DNA of 21,103 nucleotides. Origin: Aduncisulcus paluster. Its lineage: Eukaryota; Fornicata. The position numbers and the translations under genes are program-made. Shown here piece by piece: positions 17,287-21,103 of this stretch (position 1 is the stretch's first letter; every line of letters starts with the position of its first letter). The notes beneath the pieces were generated by a model. That model did not search any database, was not told where the DNA came from, and saw nothing but the letters and a program-made list of their open reading frames with translations. The stretch lies in assembly GCA_024181965.1 (NCBI GenBank), contig BQXS01011084.1, forward strand, positions 6,687 to 27,789. Reading direction: 5' to 3'.

Positions 17287-18663
17287 ATGACCAATTTACT
17301 CGCTGTTGTCATTAGTGTGCTAGAAGTTGAAGCACAAATCATTCTCATTGTTCTTGTCGGTATCCTTTCTTCATCTCTTAAATTGATTGGCCGAAAGGGT
17401 ATATATGCACTTAATCGATTTTCAACGTATATTTCTGCTCCCGCTGTTTTTCTTGTTAGACTCTCAAAAGTTGATTATTATTCATTAGATTATAAGATAC
17501 TTGGTGCTTTTCTATGTGTCAGAATCATTTATTGGCTTTTTTTCACGTTTATTTTGGTAATATCAGATAGATTTAGTCTCGTCAAACTCTTTAGTTATGC
17601 GGCCTCAGCAACTTGGGGAAATGATATTGTTATTGGAATACCCCTTGTTGTATCAGTTTTGGGTGAAGATGCAGAATATATTGCTTTAGCATCATCCCTC
17701 GTCGACCGACTCCTTACACTGCCATTTGCATGGGGAATAATGGAAATATTTCGATATAAACAAGAAAAAAAACGAAAAGAGTGTGGATATGGAGATTATG
17801 CTAAAGAAATTACCCTTGAAGAGTCTCAATCAGAGGCCCGAATTAATAGTCCAGAAAAAACATTAAAAGATGGGAAACAATCAATTGAAATGCAACCAAC
17901 AGTGACAAAACGGATCCATTTCACAGATATTGAAGTCCATCATAGACCCATTGATAAGGAAGAGGAAGTATTCATGGATCTTCCACCTTCTCCAGGGATC
18001 ATCAAAAATAATAATCTTATCCGTCCACAATCTCCGCAAGATGAAATGAAAGTCAGAACACTCCTTGATTTATACATGGGAGAAGAGGAGGAGACTGATA
18101 TTGTTTCGAAAGAAATTGAAGAAATTCCTATCTGTGAAAGTGTCCCAATCAAAATCATCGCAAAAATTCTATTTAAGAGAGTTGCATTACATCCTTTAAT
18201 TATTGCAGCAGTTCTTGCTGTTATCATATCCCTATGTCATGCAGAATTGCCTTCGGTTATCATTGCCCCAACAGCGGAAGCATTTTCAAACTGTATCACT
18301 GGAGTATCTCTATTTATTGTTGGTGCCACTCTTCCAGAGCGGTTAAAAAGCTTAAGTGACCTCAAAGACAAAGAATTACTATTTAATGTTGGAATAAGAT
18401 TATTATTTAAACACATTGTATCATTTCTATTAACCATTGGCTTCGCATATCTTTTCGGGTTCAGCAATACTGTTTGTGTTGGCATTTGTCTCATTTCAGC
18501 GCTACCAATGGCTAGAACCGTATTTGGTATTGCAACAGAATTTAATGTCTATGTGAAAGAGTTGTCTTTGGTTCTTCTTTTGGGGTTACTCGTCTTTATT
18601 CCTTTACTTCCTGCCCAAGCTGTTTTAGTGGCACTTTTGTGGCCGACAGAAACACCCATATAA
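17287..18663 (+). CDS. PIN-like membrane transport protein (auxin efflux carrier family)
   Basis: The 458-residue protein has the two-bundle plan of the Mem_trans/PIN-like family. About five hydrophobic helices lie in 1-155, a charged cytosolic loop in about 157-288, and about five more helices in 289-458. The first bundle carries 'ATWGNDIVIGIPLV' at 108-121, the family's Asn-containing crossover segment just before a conserved G-x-P. The second bundle has the matching 'AEAFSNCITGVSLFIVG' and 'CLISALPMARTVFGIA' segments. Family members move small organic anions; plant PINs export auxin and animal GPR155 senses sterol at lysosomes. The substrate here is unknown. I chose the ATG at 17287 because the open frame upstream (from 17209) has no earlier ATG. 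It is divergent from the ankyrin gene, with 283 bp between start codons. Confidence 0.85.
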   Translation: MTNLLAVVISVLEVEAQIILIVLVGILSSSLKLIGRKGIYALNRFSTYISAPAVFLVRLSKVDYYSLDYKILGAFLCVRIIYWLFFTFILVISDRFSLVKLFSYAASATWGNDIVIGIPLVVSVLGEDAEYIALASSLVDRLLTLPFAWGIMEIFRYKQEKKRKECGYGDYAKEITLEESQSEARINSPEKTLKDGKQSIEMQPTVTKRIHFTDIEVHHRPIDKEEEVFMDLPPSPGIIKNNNLIRPQSPQDEMKVRTLLDLYMGEEEETDIVSKEIEEIPICESVPIKIIAKILFKRVALHPLIIAAVLAVIISLCHAELPSVIIAPTAEAFSNCITGVSLFIVGATLPERLKSLSDLKDKELLFNVGIRLLFKHIVSFLLTIGFAYLFGFSNTVCVGICLISALPMARTVFGIATEFNVYVKELSLVLLLGLLVFIPLLPAQAVLVALLWPTETPI

Positions 18664-18902
18664 TCTGAATAAAAATATGGCATAATTTGAATTTGTCATG
18701 TTTGCTTAACCAACCAATAAAAACTTTAAATGTACTATTTATAGAATTATAAAATTTTATTTATTATAATAATTATTAATACATTATAATAATATTAAAT
18801 AATAAACAAATTATAAAATAGAATAATATATTTCTAAAATTAGATATTTTAGCGATACCAAAAAATAAAAAAATCCAAATCTTCGCCCACAAATTATTTA
18901 AA
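18664..18902. other. Extremely A/T-rich intergenic spacer
   Basis: Between about 18720 and 18890 the sequence is nearly all A and T, dominated by AATAAT and TTATAAT words, with short self-complementary stretches. It presumably holds the 3' end of the PIN-like gene and the promoter of the next gene. I see no ORF, tRNA or clear motif. Confidence 0.6.
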
Positions 18903-19937
18903 ATGAAAAAAATCCCCGATAAATCCCCCACAAGTTCTAATGATAGCGTTATTCAAGCAACTGAAACTGAAATATTTAATCCGGTTCGTGAAATTGAGGC
19001 AAAAGTGCGACAGATTGTATCCAAACATCATTCAAAGTGTAAAAGTCTTCCATTAGTTAGTACATATTCAGAAATGATTAAACAGAGGGAGGAAGAAAGG
19101 AAATTATTTCTCAAAGAGGAGATGAAACAAATTGAAAAGAAAAAAGTTCAACTCCCTGGCCAACGAAAGTTTGAAAAGAAAGTCACAGAGAGCTTTGCAA
19201 AAAAATGCACTGAAAAATCAATAATTAAGAAAATGAGAGAGCGAAACTCATCAGAACCAAACCCATCTTCCAAACAGTCCTTTACTCCGTCAGAAACACC
19301 AAAATCATATAGAGTACTATCTTCAACCAAATTAGGATTGTCTCAAAATTATTCTCGTCTTCATACCATCATCAAACAGATGTACAAATTAAAGGAGATG
19401 ATGCTTGAGCATTTTGACCTTGCTTTATATAAAAAATCACGCTCAATACCTCTATTCAAAGCAGCATATGATACAATGGAAAGTATTTTGCAACAATATT
19501 TGGAATATGCTACAACAAAGAATTTCTCTCTTCTAAGAAAGGAGGAGACAATCCAATATTTAACTCCAACTGAATTAAAATTGAAATTAAAACCTTCTGA
19601 TCAAAAGAATGATGAATCCATTGATGATTCTAAAGAGAAGGAAGATATTTTGAAATATGCTGCTGGTCACAAAGTGAATATGTTTTTTGTTGGAGATTCA
19701 TACTATGCAATTCCTGAAACTATAAAGCCACGAGATGGACCGAAAGATTCGTGCGACCTCCCATTTATTACCCAGTTCGAACAAGACGCAACTCGCTCAA
19801 GAATTGGATGGCTTTCTAAATTATCGAAAGAAATCAAATCTTTCCCTCCTTTAAATAATTATGACGTGTTTTTTGAATTTCGCAAGATTTATTCTTCTGT
19901 AGCTGAAAGATTATGCAAAAAACTTGAGATGGAATAA
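18903..19937 (+). CDS. Unrecognised 344-residue coiled-coil protein
   Basis: I do not recognise this protein. Residues 20-110 are highly charged and helical, with a likely coiled coil at about 55-90 (EMIKQREEERKLFLKEEMKQ). A Ser/Pro-rich linker (113-150) follows, then a second helical block (about 152-210) with aromatic positions. An acidic hinge (230-250) precedes a C-terminal segment with 'HKVNMFFVGDSYYAIPETIK' near 258-277. There is no signal peptide or membrane span. The ATG at 18903 sits in an A-rich context like other starts here. Charge pattern and location near ciliary genes would fit a cytoskeletal or ciliary role, but that is a weak inference. Confidence 0.75.
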   Translation: MKKIPDKSPTSSNDSVIQATETEIFNPVREIEAKVRQIVSKHHSKCKSLPLVSTYSEMIKQREEERKLFLKEEMKQIEKKKVQLPGQRKFEKKVTESFAKKCTEKSIIKKMRERNSSEPNPSSKQSFTPSETPKSYRVLSSTKLGLSQNYSRLHTIIKQMYKLKEMMLEHFDLALYKKSRSIPLFKAAYDTMESILQQYLEYATTKNFSLLRKEETIQYLTPTELKLKLKPSDQKNDESIDDSKEKEDILKYAAGHKVNMFFVGDSYYAIPETIKPRDGPKDSCDLPFITQFEQDATRSRIGWLSKLSKEIKSFPPLNNYDVFFEFRKIYSSVAERLCKKLEME

Positions 19938-20092
19938 AATGGAAAAAGATTTCTTTGTATTATTAAGAATTTGAGTTATACAAAGTGATATTATATGAAA
20001 TAAGCGAACACCTTATTGAAGAACAGCCGATTTTCAAAAAGGACAGAAATTCACCCAGTTTGGTTTTCAAATACTATTTCATTTTGAGCTAA

Positions 20093-21103
20093 ATGGAGTT
20101 CTCAGTATATATTGATAATTTATTGCTGCTGTCTCCAGCTCTTTCAATTAAAAAAGCTTCTGCCTCCGAAATTGATAAGTCCTCGATTGGAATTAAGTGT
20201 AGATGTGTCATTACGATAAAAGCTCCTGGACAACAATTATATGAAGTTAAAAGCGATGAATTTATTATGTTTCCTGATTGTTCACCAGATTCTCCACCTT
20301 TACATATTCTCTTCCAAAAACATTCAGAACCAATATTTGTAAAATCTCCAACATCAAAAATTGTACTAGAAGTTCGAACCTACAAAGCTGATGGAACTTG
20401 TGAATCATTTGAAGGTATATGTATCATTTCTTGCGAGCATTCTGAAAAGCCAATAACCGGAATTTTAAAGAATACAATTGATACAAAAGGATCTTTAACC
20501 ATTATATTAAATCCATATAAACGCAATACTGGTGGGATATGGCTTCCGAAATCTGCATCGGAATCAAAACCACACATATTAGATAAACCCAAAGATAAAC
20601 CTCAATTCAAACAAAAAAAAGAACACAAATCTCAGCCATTAAAACCAAAATCTCATTTTAAAACATCGCCCCCAGTGATAAAGCATGTTTCTCCCAAATC
20701 CCCCCTTCCAATTATTAAAAATGAATTATTTTCACTGTCAATTGAGATTAAAGTTCTTGAAATGCCAATTGGATCGACCCATGCACTTCTTGAAGGGTTA
20801 TTTTCTCTATTTCCTTCTAAATTGCTATTTCAAGAGTCTTGTGGCTGTGATTATCCGATGACCACCAATTATGATACAATTAAGCGTTCGTTATACCAAA
20901 AGAAGCTTCCCATTTCCTTTTCCCAATTAAGAAGTTGCGGGAAAGCTCCTCCCTTGTTACTTTCATCCAAAAAAACCTCTACCAAACGGTTGTTTTATCA
21001 ATTTAAATCTCAAACTCTAATTTCCCCTCCCTTTTCTCTTCCTCATCTTCTCTTGCCAGAAACATTTGAATCTCTGTCACCGTTGGCTGGTCTTTTGGTC
21101 TTT
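20093..21103 (+). CDS. Unrecognised protein with possible C2-like N-terminus (3' end outside window)
   Basis: An ATG at 20093, directly preceded by an in-frame TAA, opens 337 codons without a stop to the window edge. Residues 1-140 alternate short beta-type strands (MEFSVYIDNLLLL, CRCVITIKA, KIVLEVRTYKADGTC, GSLTIILNPY), a pattern like the C2 or C2-like domains of centriolar and ciliary proteins. Residues 152-205 form a Lys/Pro-rich linker. From about 211 another strand-rich segment begins (ELFSLSIEIKVLEMPIG), possibly a second domain. No catalytic motif, signal peptide or membrane helix is visible. The C2 idea rests only on strand pattern. The gene starts 155 bp after the previous one on the same strand. 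Confidence 0.7.
   Translation, partial: MEFSVYIDNLLLLSPALSIKKASASEIDKSSIGIKCRCVITIKAPGQQLYEVKSDEFIMFPDCSPDSPPLHILFQKHSEPIFVKSPTSKIVLEVRTYKADGTCESFEGICIISCEHSEKPITGILKNTIDTKGSLTIILNPYKRNTGGIWLPKSASESKPHILDKPKDKPQFKQKKEHKSQPLKPKSHFKTSPPVIKHVSPKSPLPIIKNELFSLSIEIKVLEMPIGSTHALLEGLFSLFPSKLLFQESCGCDYPMTTNYDTIKRSLYQKKLPISFSQLRSCGKAPPLLLSSKKTSTKRLFYQFKSQTLISPPFSLPHLLLPETFESLSPLAGLLVF

Noticed and set aside
18664-18902. A/T-rich stretch as a replication origin or centromere-like element
   Set aside because: Other spacers here are also A/T-rich and no repeated motif or special structure supports it.
1-21103. CRISPR array, prokaryotic operon or phage/plasmid content
   Set aside because: There are no direct-repeat arrays or bacterial gene families; all recognised genes are eukaryotic.

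Overview
The window looks like nuclear DNA from a flagellated, unicellular eukaryote. It encodes RNA polymerase II subunit RPB9, the RNA polymerase III factor Brf1, a tail-anchored SNARE, the ciliary protein CFAP206 and a eukaryotic tRNA-His with its own oligo-T terminator. RPB9 is interrupted by one short GT-AG intron. Genes are dense, intergenic DNA is strongly A/T-rich, introns are rare and proteins carry long Ser- or Glu/Lys-rich inserts. TAA, TAG and TGA all end genes at natural protein ends, so the standard code applies. The gaps, low intron density and protein style would fit a free-living metamonad or similar protist, but that placement is a guess from style.

Layout from left to right. 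Positions 1-1164 (minus) hold the N-terminal 388 residues of a secreted BPI/LBP-like lipid-binding protein, cut by the window edge. A tRNA-His(GTG) follows at 1384-1455 (minus). Brf1 lies at 1662-3783 (plus) and is broken by an exact 394-bp tandem duplication that shifts the frame; removing one copy gives a 575-residue protein. CFAP206 (3905-6514, minus) converges on Brf1 and shares a 93-bp divergent promoter region with RPB9 (6608-7158, plus, one intron). A Qb-type SNARE is at 7412-8155 (plus). A gap of about 1.1 kb (8156-9283) holds small palindromes, short ORFs and possibly eroded coding sequence.

The second half starts with a 1936-residue WD40 protein (9284-15094, minus) that resembles the WDR49/WDR64 group. 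Next come a tail-anchored ankyrin-like protein (15291-17003, minus), a PIN-like membrane transporter (17287-18663, plus), an unrecognised coiled-coil protein (18903-19937, plus), and the first 337 residues of an unrecognised protein with a possible C2-like N-terminus (20093 to the right edge, plus).

The genes do not form one pathway. Loose themes are Pol II/III transcription (RPB9, Brf1, tRNA-His), the axoneme (CFAP206, probably the WD40 protein) and membranes (SNARE, tail-anchored ankyrin protein, PIN-like carrier, BPI-like protein). I did not find a convincing new multi-gene system. The strongest anomalies are the frameshifting duplication in Brf1 and the absence of its zinc ribbon.
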